A stretch of DNA of 64,000 nt from Isoetes taiwanensis (GCA_021234155.1 JAJEKV010000017.1:923467-987466); one strand, 5' to 3'; positions 52,520 through 63,982 are shown, counted from the first letter of the stretch. The notes: generated from the sequence alone by a model not told the origin. A program made the numbers and translations.

Positions 52520-53440
52520 TACATAGGACAAGATCAGTGGTTGAATTTAAGGATAAATCTGCTTCTGAGTCAGAAACATAACAAGAGGACATTGACCGCG
52601 AGCTTAATGACATAGCAAACAAGGTGCAACCATCCAGCAAACAAGGTGCAACCATCCACAAAGCAGCCTCTGACTTTGGCACAAAAGGTGTTGATGAAAG
52701 AACAAAGTGAGTATCTTGCCCATTCATTATTTGTATAAAGTTTGTGATGCTAATACTATCGTTTCCTTGTACAGTTTAGTGGACCGACGGAAAAAGTTGG
52801 TCCCATTCACTCCTTATAGGGACTGTCCACCTAAGCTTGCACCTGTTATGTTCCAAACTGATGTTGACAAGTTATGCGGGAAGCTTGACTTGACCTCAAA
52901 GATGGTAGATGTGTATGGGAGCTAAGTTTTTAAACATTTTTCTATTATTTCATTCTTACACTCATTCAGAGTATGTATTAATACGTCTTTTGGATTCGTA
53001 TCCAGGTACCTCTGCAGCTCTCTTTCATTTGAGCTTAAAAACAAGTTATTTATGTTCAAACAAGAGAGATTCCTCAATTTTGTGAATGCCCTTAGGAACA
53101 GGAGTTTTACAGATGTTCAGAACACCCACATAAAGGAAGGGCTGGATGGCATTGTGCTTGCACAATGTCAATATATTTTTGTCCCGGTTCTGCAAGGGCC
53201 AAATTTTGGTTTGGCAATATTTGTGCTTGTTGGTGCACTCAAAAACGCTCTACCATGTTTGGTGAGTCCAAGCATACAGATCCTGTCTCCTGTCCAAGGC
53301 TATGCAGTGGACACTAAACTGCTCCAAAAGTAAGTATCAATTTCAGTTTCTTATCAATGATTTGCTTATTCTCATGTTGCAACTTCTTATGCTTCGCTTA
53401 TTCTCACATTGTAATTTTGCAGGTTTCATAAGCTTGTGAT
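52520..53440 (+). pseudogene. Possible Ulp1-like (C48) protease fragment
   Basis: Exon-like pieces: 52707-52925 (DCPPKLAPVMFQTDVDKLCG, KLDLTSKMVDVYG) and about 53007-53328 (FKQERFLNFVNALRNRSFTD, CQYIFVPVLQGPNFGLAIFV, VQGYAVDTKLLQK). The IFVPV..GLAIF block resembles the segment around the catalytic His of Ulp1-type SUMO proteases (usually FVPV..HW.L.I), with the His-Trp replaced. Introns are plausible: TATCCAG/GTACC near 53006, AA/GTAAGT near 53328 and TTTGCAG/GTTTC near 53422. The last exon is cut by the fused dioxygenase fragment, so the catalytic Cys part is missing. Ulp1-like genes are often carried by plant Mutator-like elements. The assignment rests on a weak motif. Confidence 0.35.
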
Positions 53441-53443
53441 CAA

Positions 53444-53596
53444 GGCATGATGGCACATACTGATCCAAACACCATCACCATATTGCTTGCGGATGAAGTA
53501 GGTGGCATTCAGGTTTACAACAGAAAGCAAGGGCAGTGGTTATTCGTTAAGCCTCACCGCAATGCCCTCCTCGTTTTCTTGGGTGACGAAATAGAG
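53444..53596 (+). pseudogene. Duplicate of dioxygenase exon 3 (3' half)
   Basis: Encodes GMMAHTDPNTITILLADEVG, GIQVYNRKQGQWLFVKPHRN and ALLVFLGDEIE in one open frame, matching the 3' half of exon 3 of the 41.5-43.4 kb gene in inverted orientation. The iron-binding HTD is kept. The donor reads GAG/GCATGC where the gene has GAG/GTATGC, a GT to GC change. No other exon is present nearby, so this is a fragment. Homology continues into the intron, which shows genomic duplication and not retroposition. Confidence 0.85.
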
Positions 53597-53698
53597 GCAT
53601 GCATTTTTTTTTGACCGTTTTTCGAATGCTTTAATTTTTTCTGTATCGTTTCAATTTTTTGATGTCAACCCTTTGTTTTGCGCCCTCCCCCCTTTTTT

Positions 53699-55110
53699 GA
53701 AATATTGTGGCCATCAGCCAACAAGCACAAATGAAAGCCATAGATTATTGGCTTTCTGGATTTTTGCTAACGGCCACAAGATTTAACCCACAACCCACAA
53801 CCACTATAACTACAAATGTCGCTCCAATAGACTTGACCTATAACTTCTTATGAACTACTCAAAGACAAATTGTTCGAACTGTGCCACATGTATCAACAGT
53901 ATCAACGGCCTACAATGTGCCAGCATCCTTCAACATTGTGAAATGGTGTATAAGGTGCCACATGCTTCAATATTATGCATGGCAATAGGGTGAGATATTT
54001 TCTATGGCCCTTTCAACGATCTCCTATGCATCTTGTTTATTCCACCCATCATATCTTGCTCGAGCCTTTGTAATGGTATGATAGTAAACGTGTTGTAATT
54101 GTGTTGGGGAGTTGGCTAGTTTCGATAATAATAACCTGCCTATCTGATTAACTTGCCTGCAAGTCGAGTTGGATCCAACACCCAGGGGAATCACCTGTAC
54201 GTATTTTGGATATGGCATCTGCGTTCTTAGGGTCAGGCAAAACCCCCTTATTATACGCAGAAAATTGGATTGACATACCCTTATACTCCTTAAAATACAA
54301 CTAGACAAGTGAAATAAATGGTAAATACCCCTTATTATAAGTACGAAATAGGCAATAAAAAAGCCCTTAGCATACACTCAGATGGTTTATATGTGTAATA
54401 CAAGTGAACCCCCCTTGATCCAACAGTGGCTGCAAAGTTAGACGCAACCACTTAGTATCCCCATGGACTAAGTTGCAACAACCCAATGACCCATATTAGT
54501 GTTTATTCTATATTTATTCGTTAAGTCGTAATGAGACCTTGTAGTTGCAATGTCTCATGTTGCAATAGCATTGCATTTATGACGTCACGTTGCTAGTGCG
54601 ACGGGGCACGTCGTGCTACACAGGACGCCTTTGCGATGTCTGACCGTAGTTAATCAGATAGGCAGGTTATTATTATAAAAACTAGCCAACTCCCCAGCAC
54701 AATTACAACATGTTTCCTAGATCATCCTCATAATCATACATTACAAAGGCTCATATGATGGGTGTGAATAAACAAGATGCATAGGAGAACGTTGAAAGGG
54801 TCATAGAAAATATCTCACGCTGTTACCATGCATAATATTGAAGCATGTGGCACCTTATAAACCATTTCACAATGCTGAAGGATGCTGGCACATTGTAGGC
54901 CATTGATACTGCTGATACATGTGGCACAATCCGACAATTTATCTTTGAGAAGTTCATAAAAAGTTATAGGCCAAGTTTATTGGGGCCGACCTTTGTGGTT
55001 ATAATGGTTGTGGGATGTGGGTTAAATCTTGTGGCCGTTAGCGAATATCCAGAAAGCAAATAATCTATGGCTTTCATTTGTGCATGTTGGCTGATGGCCA
55101 CAATATTCCA
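53699..55110. mobile_element. Two-armed long-TIR element (MULE-like or large MITE)
   Basis: The left arm 53699-54153 and the right arm 54648-55110 are inverted repeats of about 450 bp. Their inner ends, 54125-54153 and 54648-54676, are identical over 29 bp (ATAATAATAACCTGCC..). The outer ends both read GGAATATTGTGGCCATC or a close variant. The 494-bp centre (54154-54647) has no frame and no transposase. Single arms occur at 42080-42362 and 43800-44075. Very long TIRs are a feature of Mutator-like elements, but I could not find a 9-bp target duplication, so the class is open. Confidence 0.65.
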
Positions 55111-56160
55111 AAAAGCCAATAATATGTGGTTGTTAGCTAATTCCATATAAATCATATTTCAATAAATAGATACACAGGTAGATGCTATGGGATGGAATTA
55201 TACATAGTGCGACTCTGAACGGTCTTAAACTCGAGAGATAGTTGTTGTAGACTTAGTTGCTACCACTAGATCAAAGGCCCAAATGCAATGGAAATCTAGT
55301 ATCAAGATGCTTGTTTGCCAATGCTAAAAGCATGTCCCATGACCATTTCGCATGTGCATGTGCTTGTGCATGTGCATGTGCATGTGACGTGCAAGTCCCA
55401 TGCACACATGACAAAACACAAGTATACTACTATAAACACATGCCATATGCGCATTCACATGCCAAAAATGGACTTTGGAAATCAAGGCCCATATGAAGAA
55501 AAAAGCCCTCTTGAGAAAAAAAAAAAAAGGAGGGGGACTAGCAAAAGCCACATCAAAAGGCTTTAGCAAGGCCAAACTGGTTAAGGCTTGGCAGTAGATT
55601 TAGGCTTGTCGAATTAACTTAGGGTTTCCAGCTTGTGAGCAGTTGCAACTGATGATGTAGAATTAGAGGGTCTATGTAAAGTCTTGTCAATAACTTGTAT
55701 GTCCCATTTACCAAGAAGGTGGACACAACAGCTGTGCAATAAAAGAAGCCATAGATAGAGCTGGACCTTGTGATAAGTTTAACCTTCAGAACAACAAAAC
55801 ATGTGAAAAGTTTAATTCCCATTCCCACGAGGAAAACAAGTTACAAAAAGCACATTACATATGGACACTATACTGAAAATTCTGAGATGGTGATACAACC
55901 GATGATGCCTCTTTGATTTTGGAGATATCAACAGGGATGAGGTCTGTGTGTTTGATCATCTATACAACAGAATTGCGCACTCAATAACATGCCTTTAAAG
56001 TGCATAAGGAATTTCTCTATAGATGTCATATCCCAGACAGTTTCTGCACTTAGACGCAAAGAAGGAATCCACAAATTTTCATTAGTACTTACTTCTAAAT
56101 TTTACCTTTAGAGTCACTATATACAATTGAATGGGGTACTCTCTCAAAATAGACAATGAT
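55111..56160. other. Spacer with a GTGCAT microsatellite
   Basis: 55350-55385 has tandem CATGTG/GTGCAT hexamers (GTGCATGTGCTTGTGCATG..). A poly(A) at 55507-55519 is followed by AGGAGGGGG. No gene supported; the frames at 55257-55575 are forced by the repeat. Confidence 0.5.
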
Positions 56161-56275
56161 CCATTTGCAGTTGATGGTGTTACAATGTGCCTCATGGATG
56201 CTATAATGTGCCTCATGGATGGTGTTACAATGTGCCTCATGGATGCTACAATGCGCCTCATGGATGTTGATAATG
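56161..56275. repeat. Minisatellite, ~24-bp unit, four copies
   Basis: The phrase CAATGTGCCTCATGGATG alternates with linkers GTGTTA or CTA/CTAT at 56184-56265, in four copies with 1-2 differences. The frame through it (56131-56343) reads repeats of MCLMD and is a by-product of the repeat. Confidence 0.8.
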
Positions 56276-56689
56276 TCACACCAAAATGGGCGAGAAATTT
56301 AACGAGAATGGGAGAAGAAATTCTTTACATAGTCTTTCTTTGAGATGGGTATATCCATGGTTGATAGTTTATTTAGCATGTACTAGCATTTCTGTTTGCT
56401 CGGTATTTTAGGTAGACACAGGACCATCGGGTCAACAACAGTTAATTCAATATGTTGTAGACTAACTTGTATATCCCTCTTGAAAAACATTAATGGACAC
56501 TTCCCTATTTGGCAGTTGCAGTCCAGAATTTTAGAACGGCCACAAAAAACCACCTTGTTGCAAGTATTACCACAGAAAACACCAAGGACATACTGCCAAA
56601 TCCGACTCTGTTGATCTAGAAAATAGAGGACGGGAGAAATAATTGAGGATGTAGGTCTTCCACCAACATGCAATTGTAAAAGAGGAGAA

Positions 56690-56800
56690 ACGAAAATGAG
56701 AGGAAGGATCCTCAAACTGGAACATCTCAATGAGCTCAGAGAGCGCCATCACATCGTCGAAGCTCTGAAGCCCCGCTATAGCCGAAGGAAAGAAGGAAAA
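56690..56800 (-). pseudogene. Exon-like fragment of unknown gene
   Basis: The minus strand reads AIAGLQSFDDVMALSELIEM then FQFEDP, with higher GC content and an in-frame Met in MALSELIEMF. It could be a first exon of a gene whose other exons I cannot place. Beyond FEDP the frame continues into lower-quality sequence. Weak support. Confidence 0.25.
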
Positions 56801-56848
56801 CAAAAAAGTAAAGTTTATTAAAAAAAAAAATCCAAACGTCACATACAT

Positions 56849-57812
56849 TTACGACGAATGAAGAGATAAGGAAGAATTACACAAATTGTCCCTATTTCAC
56901 CAAGACAATCACCTTTTTACAATGAGCTCTGTAGAGGGCTAGTTTTAAGAAAATCTCTCACCATTAAAAGTCTATTGTGGTGATGTTTATGGGGTCAGAC
57001 TCACTTTGCAGGATACAGAGTTTCCACTCGCTCTTTGACTTTGAGATCACAATTTTATCATCTTATTTGCCACCTATGAAGAGAGATTATTTGGCATTGC
57101 TAACCAGAAAATATCTGTTGCATTCTTCATTTGTAATAGAGAAGGTGGAATGATGTTCAAAGTTGTTCATAATAACTCAATTAGAACGAAGAACTAAAGA
57201 ATCACGGGAGTCAGCTTCAGATTTCATGGTAATATTTGACTAAAACATAACAATATCACTTGCCCGCTTGACGTGCCAATTAGTTCACGCTTTTATTTCA
57301 AGCAGCAGATGGAGGCATTCTTATCCTGATGGCTGAGTAATAGGATTGGAAACATTCATATCCTTAATCTATTAACTAGACATCAAACGTAGGCTGGAAA
57401 TAATAAGCTGGTGTACCGATGTGAAAAGAATCATTATATAGTACAGAATAGAAAGGAGGGAACTCTACAGCAATATTGATGCTCGTCTTTGAGCTCTGTT
57501 TGATATGTCATTCAATATTCTCAGCTTCTAGATGGTCTCTTTTCGGATGATTCTTGATAGGGATAAAGTTTTATAAGGTCTTCTTTCTGCAATTGAAGCG
57601 AATTTACAGGATTTTTTCAGGACAGAAATTGCATTATGTCCCATTCTAAAAAAAAATCCTATAAACAAACTACTGCAATTGAACTTAGAAAAAATACATG
57701 TTTACAGGACAGGGTTACATTTGTCATTTTAACTCTGACCATCCTCCTAGGATACAAGATGATATTAGTTTTTTAAAACAATGAATATACCCTCCAGATC
57801 CTAGCAGTTTGT
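56849..57812. other. AT-rich spacer, nothing seen
   Basis: No reading frame and no recognisable element. AT-rich with an A-run before 56830. Confidence 0.5.
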
Positions 57813-59450
57813 TAGATTGACCTATCGCACAGTTACAGTCAGTTTCATGTACTTTGGACCTCATGAAAACCAGGTTCCATTCTCATATAGAACCATTCTG
57901 GTGCATACAATGCTAGCTGAAGATAATGCAATTGTACTGAATACTCATATATCGGAACAAATTAAGGAAGCACAAGATAAAACAAATTAAGGATGAGACC
58001 ATGGTCAAAACTTGCAAAACCATAGCCTATTAGACAAGCATGATTCGTTTTGGCATAGGAATGTTGCATCTGGAATAGATAATGTCCATCAGACATGATG
58101 TCACACATATATACCTGCTGAAGATAATGCAATTATACTGAATACTCATATATTGGAACAAATTAAGAAGCACAAAATAAAAAAAAAAAACTAAAGATGA
58201 GACCATGGTCAAAACTTGGAAAACCATAGCCCATTAGACAAGCATGATCCGTTTTGGCATAGGAATGCTGCATTTGGAATAGATAATGTCCAGCAGACAT
58301 GTTGTCACACATATACCTCACATATACCTGCAAGAAGGAAGTGGGAATAGAGGAGCATCTTAATGACATTGGACTTTGCCCTAAGGCCCCTGGACTGATG
58401 TAGCATGGGCGAGCTCCCAAAAGGGCGCCACTAGCACATCACGCTGGTATATTGTAGCCTTTTTTGAAGGCTTTTCTTGGTTTCTATTAGTACTAGCACC
58501 CCGCTTATATTTGGCTTCGTGGCCATGCGAGAATGTTTCGCTATCAACAGCTTTTGAGTCATACACATTGTGGATTCCACTGCCCCACGCTTGGGTCGAT
58601 TATGAACCATTAGTTTTGGTGCACCGAAACTCGAATGTGGAAATAGAACACTAGCCTACGGGTTGTACCCGCCTATCCCCGTGGTTGGTCCTGAGGCCCC
58701 TCACCGTCCCGACACTTAGCTCCTTTGCTTTTTCTACAATTATTCTCGCATAGTCTTGGTGCCCAATAGTGGTGCCAACGGCAACAAAGTTGCACCGACT
58801 GACTACATTAGTGACGCCATTACTATCGATTTAAAAACCCTCCGCATCCTAGAAATTTGTTAGATTGACCTATCGCACGATTCTGATCCGGGCCATGTAC
58901 TTTGAACCTCATGAAAACTAGGTTCCATTCTCATATAGAATCATTCTGGTGCATATAATGCTAGCTGAAGATAATGCAATTGTACTGAATACTCATATAT
59001 CGGAACAAATTAAGGAAGCACAAGATAAAACAAATTAAGGATGAGACCATGATCAAAACTTGGAAAACCATAGCCCATTAGACAAGCATGATTCATTTTG
59101 GCATAGGAATGTTGCATCTGGAATAGATAATGTCCAGCAGACATGTTGTCACATATATAGCTGTTGAAGATAATGCAATTATACTGAATACTCATATATC
59201 GGTATCTGAAAATTAAATACTCATATATCGGTATCGGAACAAATTAAGGAAGCACAACATAAAAAAAAAACTAAGGATGAGACCATGGTCAAAACTTGGA
59301 AAACCATAGCCATTAGACAAGCATGATCCTTTTTGGCATAGGAATGCTGCATCTGAGATAGATAATGTCCAACAGACATGTTGTCACACATATACCTCAC
59401 ATATACCTGCAAGAAGGAAGTGGGAACAGAGGAGCATCTTAATGACACTA
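57813..59450. repeat. Nested tandem duplications (about 200 bp inside about 1.05 kb)
   Basis: A ~200-bp unit (GAAGATAATGCAATT.TACTG, AATACTCATATAT, GACCATGGTCAAAACTTG, CATAGGAATG.TGCAT, GACATG.TGTCACA) occurs four times, near 57918, 58118, 58966 and 59164. The first two and last two are each tandem pairs, and the pairs together with the leader TTAGATTGACCTATCGCAC (57813 and 58859) are a larger duplication offset by about 1046 bp. Both end with CACATATACCTGCAAGAAGG..GAGGAGCATCTTAATGACA. Frames on the minus strand (58030-58420, 59010-59448) repeat accordingly and contain no known domain. Confidence 0.85.
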
Positions 59451-60430
59451 GACTTCAGGAGATGCCTGTTCATGATGAAGTACTTATCTCGTGGAGTTAA
59501 ACACAACCTTCAATGCCACTCTTTCAAGAAACGTAGTTCCAAGCTTGACCTAAGGATCATGATTAAATACAAACTTCTTGGCTCTTCCACTCTTAGGTAT
59601 GGTCTACACAATTATGGCAGTTACTTTATTTCTTCTGTGATACATGATAGAATCACACGTTACACTCTGGATCGCCACTTCATCATTGAAATGCCATTGG
59701 TCCAAGACATAGTAACACAATGACGACATTGGCAAGTACAATGTTCCTTTCTGATTTATATAATTTTATTTCTTACTTCTAGTGCTATCTAGCAACAGGA
59801 TTGAATCATAACACAAGAAAAACCTTAAGAATTGAGCCTTACGTCTGATGCAAATCAGTACATATTGCCATTGTATCCATTGTAGCTTTACAAGAGAATT
59901 ATATATCACAGACCACCTCGCAAGTTGATGATATTGTTACCATTCCAGCCATGTGATAATTGTACAAGCTGATAACCTAACTCGGGCATAAAATTTGTAC
60001 AAGATCATTGTAATGCCCATTAAGATTGGACAAGCATTTTCAATATCCCAGCCCCAGGAATATTATCAATAGACTTGATCATTTAATAGAAAAGCAAGAA
60101 GATATATCAATTTCTAACATAACTGGACCAAATTTATAATGCTATACAACTTATCATACAACCTCAATAAGATATTCCAGAAGTGTGATAGCAATATTTT
60201 TAAGCTGGAAGCTCAAGAACCTGTTCCAGATAATGCTCATTTAGTTTATGTAGATGGAGACCATCATGCACTTGCTAGGGGATCAGTAACAAAAGCATGC
60301 TTAAAGTTATAAATCAGCCCTTCTAACTGATTGAATGACCCTGACATAATGGCAAAATCATAGCACAATGAAATATGGGAATCCGGAAGCAATGCATGCA
60401 GCTCCAGGCTAAGTATCAATGAGGATCTGA
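59451..60430. other. Spacer with an unassigned 93-codon frame
   Basis: The plus frame 59442-59723 (FRRCLFMMKYLSRGVKHNLQ, SSKLDLRIMIKYKLLGSSTL) has no recognised domain. Right of it is AT-rich sequence with nothing recognisable. Confidence 0.4.
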
Positions 60431-60436
60431 GAGTTT

Positions 60437-60575
60437 ACCGGATTCCAGTAGTCAAATCGATTTCAAATGCGTATGCTGACAACTTCGCAATTTTTTTGAT
60501 AGCCTCTTCTTTGATAGCAGAGTTTTCATTTTCTAAATCTTCATATACTGCCTCAAATGCTTCATACCAGAATCA
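60437..60575 (-). pseudogene. Isolated exon-like fragment, helical acidic/basic
   Basis: On the minus strand one frame reads YEAFEAVYEDLENENSAIKE, EAIKKIAKLSAYAFEIDLTT and GIR, followed directly by a possible donor CG/GTAAAC. The composition is that of a helical host protein. An acceptor upstream would lie near 60590. I found no neighbouring exons. It may be one exon of a long-intron gene or a gene fragment. Confidence 0.35.
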
Positions 60576-61436
60576 TTGCCTATTGAATGGAGTAGATTCA
60601 GATATTACAAGATTTGTCGTTAATGTCTAAGATGACAACAGAGCATACCAGAGCAGGAAAGGCTCCTTATTGTCGATAGTTCAATATAGAGCTAAATAGC
60701 CTATCATGGTAGAAAGAAAGATTTCTCTAAGAAAAACAAAAGGCAAGAAACAAGCCATTCGTAAGTGGAGCCAAAGGCAAAAATGCTCTGACAAACAAAA
60801 TAAATGGATACACGCAATACATTATTAAAGTTTTTTGCAATTGTTTTGTGCAACTTTATTGTGGCATGCATGGAGCCCATGAAGATCACACATCATCAAT
60901 TCTATAATGCTTTCATCTCGCTTTACAATGCTCAAACATTCATGATTCATGATCAGATTTACAATGCAGACCGTCAATCTGGAAGCCTGCTGAGTAACGA
61001 AAACGTACCTTTGTGTTCCATAACCCACTTCTCGTTCCGTAATCCACTTCTCATCCATATAAGACCTGATGTGAAAGGAAGGAGAACGGAAATAGGGCTG
61101 GCATTACAAGCATGTAGTATAAAAGGCCAATCCCAAGAACATCGACATAAATCACCTAGTCACGACCTACTATAAAAAAATTGTAAAGTATTAATAAGAA
61201 TGGCAAGAAGCGTCAGAAACGAAATGTAAAGGATGCAACGAAGGAGGCGGATGGAGATCTCTCTAGTTGAAATACTCTGTATGTTTGTGCCTCTTCTCAT
61301 ATCCGTCGTGTATTTTTCTGGGCTTTTCTAATTTTCCTCTCCGTGGATTTGAAAAAGTAAGATCCAATGGTGTAAAATTAGCCACCACAATTTTTGATGA
61401 AGTAGAACTACTACGTGGATAGCTTAAAATTGCAAG
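60576..61436. other. Spacer, no supported gene
   Basis: A 123-codon plus frame at 60804-61175 lacks any recognisable motif and overlaps a minus frame, so I do not call it. No repeat is evident. Confidence 0.4.
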
Positions 61437-61704
61437 GAAAGTTGTAGACTTTTTTTTTTTTTTTTTTTTGAGGCAAGGTGACACCATGAAGGTGCCATTT
61501 TTATATTATCAGAATAAAAGAGTACATGCATCAACAATATGGGAAGTTACTACAGGAGCATACCTCAACATCTTCGCTTCCCATAAGCTATGCTTATTCA
61601 GGACTCCTTAAGAGTTAGATTGGAAATATTTTAGCAAAACAGATAGCCCTGTTATGGCTTGGTAAAATTAAGCACAAAAACTTTCACAAGAAAGTTGTAG
61701 ACTT
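61437..61704 (-). mobile_element. 5'-truncated L1-like retroposon with 15-bp target duplication
   Basis: The identical 15-bp sequence GAAAGTTGTAGACTT flanks the insert at 61437-61451 and 61690-61704. The insert (61452-61689) starts with a T-run and, read on the minus strand, ends TATAAAAATGGCACCTTCAT then GGTGTCACCTTGCCTC and poly(A), a typical plant L1 3' end. It is about 238 bp long and has no frame. This is the cleanest example of target-primed insertion in the window. Confidence 0.85.
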
Positions 61705-62380
61705 AGTTGGGCTGGTGTGCTAAAAAAGCTGAAAGGGGAGGGGGAGAGGGATATTCTCGAACCTTATGAACTTGTATAATCCATATATTTTTATTCTATT
61801 CCTCACTATCTTTGATGTCTTATTGCATGAGCGCCCATGTCAAAAAACATTTCGAGGAAAATTTTGCTCTAAATTCGTTTTTGAGGAAATCTGGCATTTC
61901 TTCCTACGCAAGCAAGCTCTCAGATTTTTTTCTTTGCAAGCGAAGGATGAAAGGGCAAAACAGGGACGTTAAAATTTTTTTGCATGTCCATTGCCGACAG
62001 AAGCAGCGTCGTGGGCAGGTTTTATAGTTTCACAGACAGATCAAGCTTCACAAATCAACCGATTTTGGAGTATCAGAGGTACTTCGTTGTGAAGTTTTTG
62101 CTCTTTGGAGATGTTAGAGCCTGAACTCTAACCTTGCAAGAAGAATGAAAAACCCAACAATCCAAGCTCAATCTATAAGATCTATGCAATGCACAATATA
62201 AAGAATCATCATCTCCATAGCTAGATCAAGCAAAATACTCTCTCCCAATACACCGCCTCTCTGTTCTTCTCTCTGCTCAGATCACACCGTGATGATAACC
62301 CCCTGCCACAATGCATACGTGCAAATTTCCTACACGTGTGCATGTGCATATATCACTCCATATACAGTATACGAGCTCCT
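61705..62380. other. Spacer left of the gypsy element
   Basis: No gene. It may include non-coding 3' sequence or an LTR of the gypsy element to the right (the minus strand continues from its stop at 62852), with GTTAGAG..CTCTAAC dyad at 62105-62124, but I could not define LTR ends. Confidence 0.35.
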
Positions 62381-62394
62381 ATACCACCTCAATA

Positions 62395-62475
62395 GTGGTG
62401 AGTGTGGTGAGTGGTGAGTGGTGACGAGTGTGGTGAGTGGCGACCACCCCAGCAGTGGCGACCACAGTGGGAAAA
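62395..62475. repeat. GTGGTGAGTGTG minisatellite
   Basis: Repeats of GTGGTGAGTG and GTGGCGACCAC between 62395 and 62470, partly palindromic (GTGGCGACCACCCC..GTGGCGACCAC). Short, GC-rich, non-coding. Confidence 0.7.
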
Positions 62476-62851
62476 TGCGCCACTCCGTGGCGGAGAACCC
62501 ACAACAAAACATACTAATATGGTCCTCACATTTACATGTATATTTAGAAAGAAAATTACCCTCCTCAAATCCAAATAACTGGTACAAAACACATTGGTCC
62601 AAAATGACAGTGACGAAACAAAGCCTCTGTAACTATGGTAAACTTTGAAAGCTGATATCTTGAGTTCCAGACCTCCGTTTGACCTGCACCATAGCTTGTT
62701 GGATTCGTATCGCCGAAACACATCTTTTGATGTAGGATAGATTGTATATTATGGAACTGTCATCATCTATTTTTACAGAAAAATGACCTGCTGTAACCCA
62801 AAAGTTCTCCACAAATTCTCTGTAATTGGAGCTATGCCAAATCCGAAACCC
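62476..62851 (-). mobile_element. 3' non-coding region of the antisense gypsy element
   Basis: Follows the integrase stop on the minus strand. Contains CGATACGAATCCAACAAGC.. type phrases and no frame with known content. A polypurine tract and LTR start were not located with confidence. Confidence 0.35.
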
Positions 62852-63982
62852 TTAGAAAAGCACTTCTCTTTCAAAATAAGGCCTGAGATCCTTGCCATTT
62901 CTGAGATTAGGCAACAATTCCCCTTCTGGAGTCATCAAGTAGAAAGCCCCACCTAGTACCTCTTTATCAATCAGAAATGGGCCTTCCCATGGGCTTTGAA
63001 ATTCGGATAGATGCTGCTTAGTGGTCCTGCACAACACCAATTGCCCTTCCTCAAATGGATTGACAACCTGTAACCTGTCTTTGATAAGCTTTACTTTTTG
63101 CTTATGCCTCATACTGAAGTCTGCTGCTTCTTGTCTCATCTCTTGCAATTGCAGCAAATCATCCATCCTATTATGCACTTGATTTGAAGTTGGAACTTCT
63201 CCTAAATTCTCATAATAAGGTAACTCCACAAATGAACACAAAGGAATATCCAAATGAATAGGCATCACAGCTTGCACTCCATAAACCAATTCAAATGGTA
63301 TAAATCCTGTAGCCAACTTGTAAGTACACCTGAAATTCCATAAGGCACCTGTCAAGGTTTCATGCCAATTTCTTTGATTATCCTTCACTGTTTTGGCCAA
63401 GATAGCTTTCAAAATTTTGTTAGTAGACTCAGCTTGCCCATTGCCTTGTGGATAATAAGCAGAAGCTTGCACATATTGAACACCAATCTTTTCTGTTAAC
63501 TGAGCTACTACTTTCCCCATGAAATGAGTTCCCCGATCCGACAAAAGAATGGTTGGAACACCAAACCGAGAAATCAAATTGTGATAAAGAAAGCTTACTA
63601 TGGTATTTTTTGTAGCATGCTTTGCTGGAATTGCTTCTACCCACTTCGTAAACATACATGTGGCTGCCAAGATATACTTATGACCTTTGGAAGATGGAGG
63701 ATTGGTAGGCCCAATGAATCCCCACATATGAAACGGACCAACGCTCAAAATAGGATTGAATGGCATATTATTGTGGCCTGTTAATTGTTTATGCCTTTGA
63801 CACTTCTCACATTTGCTAACAAAGTCTTTAGTATCCTTGTAAAGAGTTGGCCAATAATATCCCCAATGAAGGATCTTCCTAGCTGTGGTTCTGGCTGCAA
63901 AATGCCCCTGACAATCATGTGCTTGCTGCAATAAATCATGAGTTTGCTGACCAGCAACACACCTTAATAAGAGACCTTCCAT
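62852..63982 (-). pseudogene. Ty3/gypsy integrase, first catalytic Asp lost
   Basis: A 376-codon frame that continues past the right edge in the 5' direction. The zinc-binding part reads HDCQGHFAARTTARKILHWG and VSKCEKCQRHKQ (HHCC). The core begins FHMWGFIGPT where the family has WGxDFIGP, so two residues including the first catalytic Asp are absent. The second Asp is in LLSDRGTHFMGK and the Glu in YYPQGNGQAESTNKILKAIL. The C-terminal part (FEEGQLVLCRTTKQHLSEFQ, WEGPFLIDKEVLGGAFYL) is a chromo-less GPF/Y-type module. The stop is at 62852. RT and protease would lie beyond 64000. An internal deletion of a key residue makes the copy inactive. Confidence 0.85.

Noticed and set aside
53444-53596. 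A second working dioxygenase gene
   Set aside because: Only half of exon 3 is present, the donor GT is GC, and no other exon lies nearby. Homology extends into the intron, so it is a duplicated fragment.
55257-55575. Protein-coding frames near 55.3-55.6 kb
   Set aside because: They translate a CATGTG microsatellite in three frames (ACACAC, HVHVHV, MHMHMH), with no further content.
56131-56343. MCLMD-repeat protein
   Set aside because: Direct by-product of the 24-bp minisatellite. It has no neighbouring exons.
60804-61175. 123-codon plus-strand frame
   Set aside because: No domain, no splice context, and overlapped by a minus frame of similar quality. Probably chance in a moderately AT-rich spacer.
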